DNA of 64,000 nucleotides from UBA1413 sp964552955 (GTDB taxonomy: Bacteria > Bacteroidota > Bacteroidia > Bacteroidales > Prolixibacteraceae): positions 3,809 through 67,808 of the forward strand of contig CAZKIU010000019.1 of NCBI GenBank assembly GCA_964552955.1, read 5' to 3'. A program made the position numbers and the translations under genes. The notes beneath the pieces were generated by a model. It saw only the letters and a program-made list of their open reading frames with translations. It was not told the DNA's origin and ran no database searches. Each line of letters opens with the position of its first letter. Within the stretch, counting starts at the first letter, position 1. Of this stretch, positions 8,656-17,400 are shown piece after piece.

Positions 8656-9801
8656 ATGACGCGAGTTGCACAGATTTTTCTCCTGGCCGGAATGTTAATG
8701 GTGATGCCGGTTGCAGTACAGGCCTTGAAGCCTGCCGGTGCCGATCTGGGCTCCCATCCTCCCAGGATCATCCGGACCTGTTGCATGTTTGGTTCGCGGG
8801 TAGGGGTTGTCGGAATCCCCTTCCTGAAGCTGTCAGCGATTACCAGCACTGAAAAAATGGGGCAACACCGGTTTCTGGGAGGGGCTTCGGAGAGCAACGG
8901 GGTGGTTTACACCCTGCATGGAGGATTCATTGATATGGGGCACCTGCGTGACAATGCCGACTGGACGGCCTGGATTTACACCCTACTGGAGACCCACCGG
9001 GAGGATACCCTCATCGAGCGGGTCCTGGGGTATGAAGGGGGTGAGAAACGCCTCTCCATTCACCTGCCTGCCGATGTCAGCGATGAGGATCTGCTGCTTC
9101 TGGCGGGAAGAATAGCCTATGACCTGGCTGTATGGCACGAAATAGCCACCTGGTATGGGGTTTCTTCCGTGCCGCTGGTTTCCGAACAATATTCCAGTTT
9201 CTCGGTGGAGGATACCTACTCCAATCTACAGGGCGTTCTTTTGGGCATGGAGGCCATTCGCAGCCCCCTTCCCTATGAGGAGGCCATGACCGCGCTGGTG
9301 GCTGCCCGGCTTCAGGAAATGGGAGCCGTCGAGGACGAACAGTCGACCATTGCGGCCATGGAGCGTGTGCGCGATATCTGGTGGACCCGCCTCAGACGCT
9401 ACCCCAGTGCCAAGGTGGTGATGCTCCGCAATGTCCATCCCTATGCGGCGGTCTATCCGATTCTGGTGGATCAACCCGAGGAAATCCCCCACTCCTTCCT
9501 TCCCCTTCTGCTTCCCCCGGTGAACACCCAGGGCGATACCCTGACCCAATTCTACACCTTCTCCATCCGTGCCAACCACAAATTCCCCCTGAAACGGCTT
9601 TTCCCGGGAGATAAAGACCCCCTGGTCACCCAGCACGACTTCCCCCTCTTCCTGGCTGACATCAATACCGAATATGCCACTGGATTTCTAGTCCCCCGGA
9701 AGCTGAAACCCTACAACGGAGAGAAGGTCACTGACGGAAGCAACTCCAGAAAAAACCAACGTAAGGAGAACAAGCAAAAACATGAAGATTCCAAGGGATG
9801 A
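8656..9801 (+). CDS. Secreted protein with a DUF4056-like domain
   Basis: From the ATG at 8656 this gives 381 residues with a signal peptide ending near AVQA; the longer frame from 8557 would put an unlikely cysteine-rich leader before it. The pattern RTCCMFGSRVG, followed by SNGVVYTLHGGFIDMGHLRDNADWT and later AVWHEIATWYG, is what I recall of the DUF4056 family, whose function is unknown. The HE pair in WHEIATW and the histidines in GGFIDMGHLRD could bind metal, but this is only a suggestion. The C-terminus is lysine-rich and polar. The last 20 bases overlap the start of the next gene, so the two are probably coupled. Confidence 0.7.
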   Translation: MTRVAQIFLLAGMLMVMPVAVQALKPAGADLGSHPPRIIRTCCMFGSRVGVVGIPFLKLSAITSTEKMGQHRFLGGASESNGVVYTLHGGFIDMGHLRDNADWTAWIYTLLETHREDTLIERVLGYEGGEKRLSIHLPADVSDEDLLLLAGRIAYDLAVWHEIATWYGVSSVPLVSEQYSSFSVEDTYSNLQGVLLGMEAIRSPLPYEEAMTALVAARLQEMGAVEDEQSTIAAMERVRDIWWTRLRRYPSAKVVMLRNVHPYAAVYPILVDQPEEIPHSFLPLLLPPVNTQGDTLTQFYTFSIRANHKFPLKRLFPGDKDPLVTQHDFPLFLADINTEYATGFLVPRKLKPYNGEKVTDGSNSRKNQRKENKQKHEDSKG

Positions 9802-11482
9802 AGGATTCAAGGGAATGGTCACCCTGTTGCGGATGGCCATCGGATGGCACTTTCTCTATGAGGGATTTGTCAAGGTGGCGGCCGGGAACTGGAGTTCCTA
9901 CAACTACCTGATCCACACGTCCGGCAGCCTGTCCGGTTTTTTTCACTGGCTGGCATCCGATCCGGCTCTGGTCCGGTGGGTTGATTTCCTCAATATCTAC
10001 GGGCTGTTGCTGGTCGGGAGTGCTCTTTTTCTGGGGATCCTGATCCGCTGGGCCATGGCGGGAGGGATCTTGCTGCTGGGGCTCTATTATGCCGCTTATC
10101 CCCCGTTCGGGAGCAGTCTGGTGAACAGCACCGGAGGTCAGTTCTTCCTGATCGACAGGAATTTGCTGGAGGCTTTGACCTTGCTGTTACTCTTCCTCCT
10201 TCCAGAAAAAGGATATGGATGGTATGCTTTAGCCCGGTTTATACCGTTCCGGAAGCAGAAACAGGGGGAAGGGCATCGCGAAGGAGAAATCCCCGGAGGC
10301 GTCTCTTTTTACCGGGGAGTACCAGAGACACAGGATCCGCAAGGTGATGCAGGGGGTATTGCTGCGCCAGCGACCGCTGATCTTATGGCCGGAAGGGGCG
10401 CGACCCCAACAGAAGAGGGTCGGGTTTCACAGGACCCCGGCGACCTTTCTTGGGCCGGGGGGTCGCCCTCCCGGCGGGAGGTAGTCCGCAACCTGGTCTC
10501 CATTCCCCTGCTGGGGGTAATGGGGTGGGGGGCCCAACGGGTGACCCGGGAGTTCGGGGTAGACACCCTCTCGGGGGCCACCATACAGCTTAAATCGGCC
10601 GATATCCGCCAACTGGAGGGCGATCTGCCCCGCGGGAAAATAGGCCGGCATGCCATCAGCCGGCTGGTGATGGGCGGGAACCTGATCGGCGGTTGGGCCC
10701 ATTCGCGCGACCTGATCTATGTCCCCTCCCTCTTCCGGGCTTACAATACCGAGAAAAAGATCTTCGAAACCCTTATCCTCTGTGAAAAAGCAGGTATCAA
10801 TACCATTAATATCGGGTATCCCTCGAACGGACTTCTTGCCAAATACAAAAAAATCACCGGCAGCACGCTTCAGGTCATCTCCCAGGTGGCTCCCAACATG
10901 GATAAAGGGGATTACTATGAGCAGATCAACGAGGCGATGGAGGCAGGGGCTGATATCCTGCAGGTCCAGGGCAACTGGTGCGACTGGCTGGTGCGCGATG
11001 GTAAAACAGAGGTGATTGCCGCCATGCTGGAACGGATCAGAAGTCAGGGGTATGTGGCCGGACTGGGGGCTCACACCGTGGATTCCCTGATCGCCTGCGA
11101 GGAAAAGGGCATTCTTCCTGACTACTACATGCAGACCATGCACCACGACAACTACTGGTCGGCACACCCCAGGGATAAACGGGTCCCCTTTGAGGTCGAC
11201 GGAATGAAATATCCCGACCACGACCGGTTCCATGACAACTGTTTCTGTCTTTTTCCTGACCGGACGGTCGAATTCGTGAAGCGGACCACCCTGCCCGTCA
11301 TGGGATTCAAAGTGCTGGCGGCTGGGGCCATCTCCCCTGAGGATGGATTCAAATGGGCCTTCGAAAACGGCGCCGACTTTATCTGCGTGGGCATGTTCGA
11401 CTTCCAGGTGGTCGACGATGTCAATATCGTGCTCAACACCCTGGGAAACCTCCCCGGAAGGGAACGGCAGTGGTTCGCCTGA
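9782..11482 (+). CDS. Fusion of a DoxX-like membrane domain with a TIM-barrel (aldo/keto reductase-like) domain
   Basis: This 566-residue protein begins with four transmembrane helices (about residues 12-145) of the DoxX/TQO small-subunit type: LRMAIGWHFLYEGFVK, then the VRWVDFLNIYGLLLVG helix. A polar linker of about 75 residues follows, then SRREVVRNLVSIPLLGVMG near residues 228-246, which resembles a twin-arginine signal with its hydrophobic core. Residues about 280-566 form a TIM-barrel domain with alternating strands and helices (ISRLVMGGNLIGG, INTINIGYPSNG, DILQVQGNWCDW, AGLGAHTVDS, FKVLAAGAISPEDG, ADFICVGMFDF), like aldo/keto reductases or aldolase-type barrels. An ancestral DoxX gene may have fused with a separate gene for a Tat-exported enzyme. 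The substrate is unknown. It overlaps the DUF4056-like gene by 20 bases. Confidence 0.75.
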   Translation: MKIPRDEGFKGMVTLLRMAIGWHFLYEGFVKVAAGNWSSYNYLIHTSGSLSGFFHWLASDPALVRWVDFLNIYGLLLVGSALFLGILIRWAMAGGILLLGLYYAAYPPFGSSLVNSTGGQFFLIDRNLLEALTLLLLFLLPEKGYGWYALARFIPFRKQKQGEGHREGEIPGGVSFYRGVPETQDPQGDAGGIAAPATADLMAGRGATPTEEGRVSQDPGDLSWAGGSPSRREVVRNLVSIPLLGVMGWGAQRVTREFGVDTLSGATIQLKSADIRQLEGDLPRGKIGRHAISRLVMGGNLIGGWAHSRDLIYVPSLFRAYNTEKKIFETLILCEKAGINTINIGYPSNGLLAKYKKITGSTLQVISQVAPNMDKGDYYEQINEAMEAGADILQVQGNWCDWLVRDGKTEVIAAMLERIRSQGYVAGLGAHTVDSLIACEEKGILPDYYMQTMHHDNYWSAHPRDKRVPFEVDGMKYPDHDRFHDNCFCLFPDRTVEFVKRTTLPVMGFKVLAAGAISPEDGFKWAFENGADFICVGMFDFQVVDDVNIVLNTLGNLPGRERQWFA

Positions 11483-11488
11483 CGCCCT

Positions 11489-11755
11489 CCGTCTCTCCGT
11501 CCCTCCGTCCCTTCGTCTCTCTGTTCCTTACTCTCATCGTATCATCGTCTCTCCGTCTCTCCGTCTCTNNNNNNNNNNNNNNNNNNNNNNNNNNNNNNNN
11601 NNNNNNNNNNNNNNNNNNNNNNNNNNNNNNNNNNNNNNNNNNNNNNNNNNNNNNNNNNNNNNNNNNNNCGTCTCTCTGTTCCTTACTCTCATCGTATCAT
11701 CGTCTCTCCGTCTCTCCGTCTCTTAGTCCCTTCGTCTCAAAGTCCCTTAGTCCCT
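11489..11755. repeat. Degenerate octanucleotide tandem array (NCGTCTCT type) with an assembly gap
   Basis: From 11489 the sequence can be read in phase as 8-base units: CCGTCTCT, CCGTCCCT (twice), TCGTCTCT, CTGTTCCT, TACTCTCA, TCGTATCA, TCGTCTCT, CCGTCTCT (twice). Then come the N. After the gap a 55-base stretch (11669-11723) repeats 11514-11568 exactly, and further octamers continue to 11755. The array begins just after the stop codon of the DoxX fusion and runs into the last codons of the ygjP-like gene on the other strand. The true array length is unknown. Confidence 0.85.
11569..11668. other. Assembly gap of exactly 100 N
   Basis: The run of 100 undetermined bases is a usual placeholder for a gap of unknown size. 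The identical 55-base sequences on both sides show that the assembler failed inside a tandem array, so the real distance may be longer, or shorter through overlap. Confidence 0.98.
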
Positions 11756-12483
11756 CCCACTTCAGGTGCGGGCATCAGGTGATGGGGGGAGTATTTTTTG
11801 ATTTCGGTTTTCAGCCGGGCGGCCTGATGGCCGGTAAGTTCGTCGAGCAGGTGATGGAATTCCGGGCCATGGTTTTTAACTTTGGTGTGGGCCAGCTCAT
11901 GAAGAATGACATAGTCGATGAGGTGGTCGGGAAGTTTCATCAGGTGCAGGTTGAGACTGATGTTATTGCAGTGCGAGCAACTCCCCCAGTTGCTCCGGTT
12001 GTTACGGATGGTCACCTTCCCGAAGGATAGTCCGGCCTCAGCCGCCAGTTCCCTCACCCGGCCCGGAAGCAGTTTCCGGGCTTCCCAGCGGTATATTTCG
12101 TTCATGATGGCGGTCACCTTTTCTATAGCTCCGTTTTCCGACGCCTCAGACGCTTCCGGAAGGGAAATCACGATATCAAACCCTTTCTGCCGGACGCTGC
12201 TCTTTTCGCCGCTTCTGACGATGAGCACCGTGTGGTAACGGGTCTTGAAGGGCGTATTTTCCGGGTATACCGATGCCGGCTTTTGTTGCCGCTCCAACTG
12301 GCCGAGAATCCATCCGGCATGTTCGGCCACAAACCGCTCGGCCTCCCTGAAGGGAAGATGCCAGGGGTAAGAAACCAAAATCCTCCGGCCTGCCCTGACG
12401 CTTAACCTGATGGTTTTCGAACGGCGATTCCGGCGGAAAGTGACCTCGCCTACAGGATTTAATTGAACCACTTTAACGGACAT
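11737..12483 (-). CDS. YgjP/DUF45-type zinc metallopeptidase
   Basis: From the ATG at 12483 this gives a 248-residue cytoplasmic protein; an earlier in-frame start at 12519 is possible but gives a less typical N-terminus. The zinc-site motif HELAH lies in DYVILHELAHTKVKNHGPEF, with the third histidine in NHGPEF, exactly as in YgjP-like (DUF45, WLM-related) metallopeptidases. The segments NRSNWGSCSHCNNISLNLHL and RRNRRSKTIRLSVR before it are also family hallmarks. The physiological substrate is not known. The last six or so codons lie inside the octamer array, so the C-terminus may vary between strains. It is divergent from the next gene, with about 48 bases between the starts. Confidence 0.88.
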   Translation of the reverse strand: MSVKVVQLNPVGEVTFRRNRRSKTIRLSVRAGRRILVSYPWHLPFREAERFVAEHAGWILGQLERQQKPASVYPENTPFKTRYHTVLIVRSGEKSSVRQKGFDIVISLPEASEASENGAIEKVTAIMNEIYRWEARKLLPGRVRELAAEAGLSFGKVTIRNNRSNWGSCSHCNNISLNLHLMKLPDHLIDYVILHELAHTKVKNHGPEFHHLLDELTGHQAARLKTEIKKYSPHHLMPAPEVGGTKGL

Positions 12484-12531
12484 GCGTATATAAAAGAAAA
12501 GTCTTAATTTTAAAACCAAAGATAACCTAAT

Positions 12532-13245
12532 ATGGAATTCATCAAAAAACTGGAAGTCTTCTCAAACCTGCTCAAACAGGAGACTCTTTTCCCGGTGGAA
12601 GACAAAGTGGTCAGCGGCAGCCTGGTCTTTGAATCGCTGGATCCCTTTCCGGGGTATTACCACGATACCCCCGACAGTTCGCCGCCGCTTTATCTTTACC
12701 TGGCGCTGGACAAAATGTACCGGCTGGAGGAGATCATACGGGCATCGCAGCTGATAGAGCCCAGGTTTGAGGGCCATTTCGATGCCGGGAAGGGGATTCT
12801 GTACTATGCTGCCGAGGAAATCCCCGTCATCAGGTTGCGCCATTTCGGCCAGTATGATGTGGTAGCCCCCCTTCAGGAAGCCTTCCGTGAAGCAGGAATC
12901 GGTTATCTGCGCAAAAGCCGCAAACAGGGGGAATTCACGGCGCTGATCCGTATTGTCAAGATGATGTGGATCAAACTGGTGGAAACCGGGGTTTATGTCG
13001 ATATGAAGGAAGACTTTCACGGATATATTGAAATCCCCCGTTTTCTGAACTGGGAACAGTTTGAGAAAGTGACCCGCCAGGTGAAAAACAACTGGTTCGG
13101 GAGTAAGTTCGATGCTGCCGTCGGCTCTTTTTATGTGGAAGGGAGGCTGCGGGAGTTCGTCCGTATCTATTCCAGTAAACTCGACACCAGATATCTGCAG
13201 GATATCAGGGCCCTCTACCTTGAAAAAATGAGCCACCCCCTTTAA
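12532..13245 (+). CDS. Conserved-looking protein of unknown function
   Basis: This is a 237-residue soluble protein that I do not recognise. It has no signal peptide or membrane helix. It begins MEFIKKLEVFSNLLKQET and is rich in aromatic and charged residues, with segments such as PGYYHDTPDSSPPLYLYL near residue 38 and DTRYLQDIRALYLEKM at the C-terminus. Length, codon use and a start 48 bases from the divergent metallopeptidase start support a real gene. I have no domain assignment; it could be one of the uncharacterised Bacteroidetes proteins of about 240 residues. Confidence 0.75.
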   Translation: MEFIKKLEVFSNLLKQETLFPVEDKVVSGSLVFESLDPFPGYYHDTPDSSPPLYLYLALDKMYRLEEIIRASQLIEPRFEGHFDAGKGILYYAAEEIPVIRLRHFGQYDVVAPLQEAFREAGIGYLRKSRKQGEFTALIRIVKMMWIKLVETGVYVDMKEDFHGYIEIPRFLNWEQFEKVTRQVKNNWFGSKFDAAVGSFYVEGRLREFVRIYSSKLDTRYLQDIRALYLEKMSHPL

Positions 13246-13367
13246 CTCCTCACGGGAGGATGCCCCCTTCTGAGGCTGGGGCAACTTCTCTGCGTGCCGG
13301 TCGGTGATGACGCTCAGTAAGGAGTAAGTGCGTTTTATTTGCTTCCCGGAGAGAGAGCCTTCGGATG

Positions 13368-14084
13368 CTATGGCTGTTGGTCAAAAAGCCGGTTGAAGTG
13401 ATTCTCCAGGTGTTTCCGCATCGCCTTGCGGAATTTGGAGACATCCCGCTCTGCCAGAATTTCCACCAGTCCGCGGTGCGAAACATACTTCTTTTTGGCC
13501 ACCGGCTTGTTGATCAATCCGCTCGAATAGACATATTTAAATACGGGCAATAACAACTGCTGAAAGCCTTTCAGGGTCTCATTACCGGTGATTTCATAGA
13601 GTTTGCCATGAAACTTCACCTCGTAATCGATATCAAAAAGGGTATCAGGGGAAGGGGAGCTCTCGCTTCTGACAATTTCCGCCAGCTCATGCAGGTCCTG
13701 GTCGGTAATCCTCCTGACCACCAGGTCGGCCATGCCTACCTCGAGGACCAGCCGGAGTTCGAAGGCATCCCTCAGGGAACGCTGGTCGAGGATGTTGGGG
13801 ATCATGGACTTCTGGAGAATCTGCGGCAGATCAGGACTCTTGATCAGGGTTCCCTTATGCTTGATCGACTCGATGAGCCCCATCGTTTTCAGACGGTTCA
13901 GCGACTCCCTGATGACCGTACGACTCACCCCCATCACCTGGGCCAGTTCCACCTCCTTGGGGATCACATCACCCGGACTGAGTTCCTTTTTAATAAAGAA
14001 ATCGATCAGGTTCATCTCTACCTTATCCACCAGGCTTCTTGTATCAACGGCCTCAATGCCGGTCATCAGATCTTCTGTGTTCAT
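13368..14084 (-). CDS. FadR-subfamily GntR regulator (FCD domain), probable sialic acid locus repressor
   Basis: This 238-residue regulator has an N-terminal winged helix (about residues 17-75; PKEVELAQVMGVSRTVIRESLNRL is the recognition helix region) and a C-terminal all-helical FCD ligand domain (about residues 95-230; FHGKLYEITGN and HRGLVEILAERD hold the metal-ligand histidine positions). FadR-type regulators usually repress and are released by a small acid or sugar acid. It is divergent from the sialic acid susC gene, with 326 bases between the starts. An ATGTnnnACAT palindrome lies in front of this gene (14142-14152) and another at the susC start (14361-14371), which suggests autoregulation and control of the locus. 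The ligand, perhaps N-acetylneuraminate, ManNAc or a derivative, is an inference. Confidence 0.9.
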   Translation of the reverse strand: MNTEDLMTGIEAVDTRSLVDKVEMNLIDFFIKKELSPGDVIPKEVELAQVMGVSRTVIRESLNRLKTMGLIESIKHKGTLIKSPDLPQILQKSMIPNILDQRSLRDAFELRLVLEVGMADLVVRRITDQDLHELAEIVRSESSPSPDTLFDIDYEVKFHGKLYEITGNETLKGFQQLLLPVFKYVYSSGLINKPVAKKKYVSHRGLVEILAERDVSKFRKAMRKHLENHFNRLFDQQP

Positions 14085-14141
14085 TTTTTTATCTCAACGG
14101 GAAAACATCACCAAAGGTATGAAAAAAAACCAATCGTTGAT

Positions 14142-14152
14142 ATGTAGGACAT
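14142..14152. promoter_or_regulatory. Candidate GntR operator 1 (ATGTAGGACAT)
   Basis: This imperfect palindrome lies 58 bases before the regulator start. It differs by one base from the copy at 14361-14371, and both are followed by AA. The GT-A-n-n-AC arrangement agrees with the FadR-subfamily consensus (t.GTa.tAC.a). A CAAAGGTA at 14112-14119, which reads TAnnTTTG on the minus strand, could be the -7 element of the regulator promoter, so the site would lie near its -35 side. Binding is inferred. Confidence 0.6.
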
Positions 14153-14323
14153 AATACCCTTAAAATATTTTTTTCCCGGAGGCTGGCTCTGAGGGGAGGA
14201 TTTTTCTTAATACAAAATAATGCATTGTTATACAGGGGCTATTATTTAAACCATGGTGGCGGGTGGTTCCGAAAAACATGACAAAAATCATGTAATATGC
14301 CCATAAAAAAATACTGAATTTTC

Positions 14324-14353
14324 TTGCATCTTAAAAATCTCTCTATACTTTTG
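14324..14353 (+). promoter_or_regulatory. Bacteroidetes-type promoter of the sialic acid susC gene
   Basis: A TTG at 14324-14326 and TACTTTTG (TAnnTTTG) at 14346-14353 are 19 bases apart, which fits the Bacteroidetes primary sigma factor promoter. Transcription should start near 14360, giving a leader of about 50 bases. The candidate operator at 14361-14371 lies directly on the start site. Confidence 0.75.
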
Positions 14354-14360
14354 TCGCGTA

Positions 14361-14371
14361 ATGTAGTACAT
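14361..14371. promoter_or_regulatory. Candidate GntR operator 2 (ATGTAGTACAT)
   Basis: This near-perfect palindrome sits at the predicted susC transcription start, eight bases after the -7 element. A repressor bound here would block initiation. It matches operator 1 in 10 of 11 positions. I found no third copy in front of the sialidase, lyase, epimerase or transporter genes. Confidence 0.65.
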
Positions 14372-14410
14372 AAGACTTTTTAGATTTTTTTAACCATTAA
14401 TTCGAATGCT

Positions 14411-17400
14411 ATGAACAAACATTCTGTACTGAAGCCGTTTTTGCTGGCATTGACAGTTCTTCTGTCCTTCGGTCAGGTTCTGGCCCAGATGACGTTAACC
14501 GGCACGGTGACCGATGCCCGTGATGGCTCGACCCTGCCGGGCGTCAATATTGTGGTGGTAGGGACCACCGTGGGCACCATCACCGACATCGACGGAAATT
14601 TTACCCTTGCCGTGCCAGCCACTGCCAAAGAGCTGCTGGTCTCCATGGTGGGTTATTCCTCTCTGACGCTGCCTATCGGCGACACCCAGGTTTTTAACAT
14701 CGCCCTGAAGGAGGCCACCAAAGCCCTTGACGAGGTAGTGATTGTTGGGTATGGGACCCAAAAGAGAAGTACGCTGACCGGGTCGGTGACCAAGCTGGAT
14801 GCCAAACTTCTGGAAACCGGGGTCCGTTCCAACCCTGCCCAGGCTCTGGCGGGTACCATTCCTGGTTTACGGGTGGCCACCACCTCCGGGCGCCCGGGAT
14901 CGCTCCCCTCGATTGTACTCAGGGGGGGGACCAATTTTGATGGTTCCGGTAGTCCGCTCATTATTATGGACGGGCAGATCCGGGGTTCCATGAGCGACAT
15001 CAATCCCGAAGAAATCGCCAGTATCGAAGTGCTGAAGGATGCCTCCGCCACCGCTATTTACGGGGCACGTGCCAGCAATGGTGTGATACTGATCACTTCC
15101 AAGAGGGGAAAATCAGGGGCTGCCCAGGTGAATGTGAAGGTTAAAAGAGGTGTCAGTTATCTGAATACACCTTATGAATTTGAAGATGCCGCAGGCTATA
15201 TCAAATGGGCCCGTCTGGGGGCCGAACAGGCCATCCAGAATGGCACGCTGGCCATCACCAACGTGGCCGGTGTAGGCCCCCGCGGAACTGGGAACCAGTA
15301 CAAGGATGCCAATGGGAATATTCTCGATGGCAATTATAACTCTACCGCCATCTGGAGTGTGATGCGCCTGAACGAGGTCAACAAGGAGCTGTTGAGCAAA
15401 CCCGGCTGGAAAACCATGAAGGACGTGATTCCTACCAATGCCGCCGGGAACTATGATGCCAACGGTACCTATTACGATTTGATATACCGCGATTTCAACT
15501 ATGGCGATTATGGGCTCAATGAAACGGCCATCACCCAGGACTACAACGTGGGGTTGAGTGGCGGCAATGAAAGAGGCAAATATTTCGCCAATCTGGGTTA
15601 CTATGACGAAGGCGGTTTATCACTGGCCACCTTTTATAACAGACTCAACTTTGCCTTTAACGGGGATTATAAAATCAACGATTGGGTGACTTCGGAAAGC
15701 GGGGTTCAGTATGCCCGGGCCAAATGGAGAGACCAGTCGCTGCAGAACGGGGAAACCAACTACTGGGCCCGTATGTTGTCAGCCCCTCCCACGCTGCGGG
15801 AATTCAATGAAAACGGCCAGTGGATCCTGGGCCGCGATGCCAGCGACGGGAACCCCGCCTTTAATATCGACAAATACAAACGCGATAACCAGTCCGACAA
15901 GTTCACCCTCAACCAGGCTTTCAGGGCCGACATCATGAAGGGCCTCTATATCAGAGTGGCCGCCATTCTGATGTATGACGAATCGGTGGAGGAATCCTTC
16001 AACAAGGATTTCAGAACCGGGATCATGAGCTATACCAATCCCAATACCGGCTGGAACAGAACCCGCAGTTCCTCGGCCCAGTTCGACCGTACCATTCGTC
16101 AGACCTACAATGCCATCGCCAATTATTCCACCAAATTTCTCGGTAAAAACAACATCGATGCGATGATCGGCGGGGAGTTTTACGATTCCTTCAACAAGGG
16201 GATTTATGCTGGGGGCAGTCTGGCCCCGACCGACGATTTCCAGGATCTGGGCCTGACCAAGAACAACACCGAGCAGCAAACCAGAAGCACCGACTCGTGG
16301 CATTCCAATGAAAGAATTCTGTCGGGGTTTGGCCGCATCAACTATAATTACGACGAAAAATACCTGCTGACCCTGACCGTCAGAAGGGATGGCTACTCCA
16401 GGTTGCTGGGGGATAACCGTTATGGCACCTTCCCCGCTTTCTCCGCAGGGTGGCTCCTCCACAAGGAGTCGTTCATGAAACCTACCGAAAAATGGCTCTC
16501 TTACCTGAAGTTGAGGGGCAGCTGGGGGATGAACGGTAATGTCGGTGGTATCGGTACCTATGAGCTACAGGGCTCCTATGGTTCACAGACTGCCTACAAT
16601 GGGGCCATTGGTTTTCTGCAGACGGGACTGGCCAATCCTACCCTCCGCTGGGAAAAATCGAACACCGTGGAAGTCGGTGCCGATATGGGATTCATTGACA
16701 ACCGCATATATGCCTCTCTCTCCTATTACAACAGGATCACAGAAGATAAAATCGCCAGTGTTATTCTGCCCACTTCTTCCGGCATCTCCAGCATCCGCAC
16801 CAACAACGGAAGTATGCGCAACCGCGGTGTAGAACTGGAAACCACCATTAAGGCGGTACAGAAGAAGGATCTCAAATGGGAGATCGGCTTTAACGGCTCC
16901 TGGATTAAGAACACCGTACTGAAGCTTCCCTTCAACGGCAATGAAAACAACCGGCAGGGAGGTCAGCAGATTTATGATCCGAAAACCGGCAAGCTGATCT
17001 GGGTGGGTGGTTACCAGGAAGGACAGGAATGGGGTGAAGTCTTCGGCTTTGTCAGCGAAGGCATCATCCGGACCGATGCAGACCTGGCCAACTACAATAA
17101 AATCGACCTGGCTGCAGGACAGGTCTGGTATGGGGCATCCGCAGGGAAACGGGTGGCCAGCCAGAAACTGATGACCGAAAGAGGCCTTACCGTGGCCAGC
17201 GGATGGATTTCCACTAAAAAGGGAGATATGATCTGGAAGGACATTGACCAAAACGACACCATCGATACCCGCGACATGGTTTCTCTTGGGCGCCAGCTGC
17301 CCCGGATTACTGGCGGTTTCAACACCTCTCTGACTTACAAGGATATTACGCTGGCCGCCAGGCTCGACTTCGGACTGGGGCATATCCAGCAGGATCAGAT

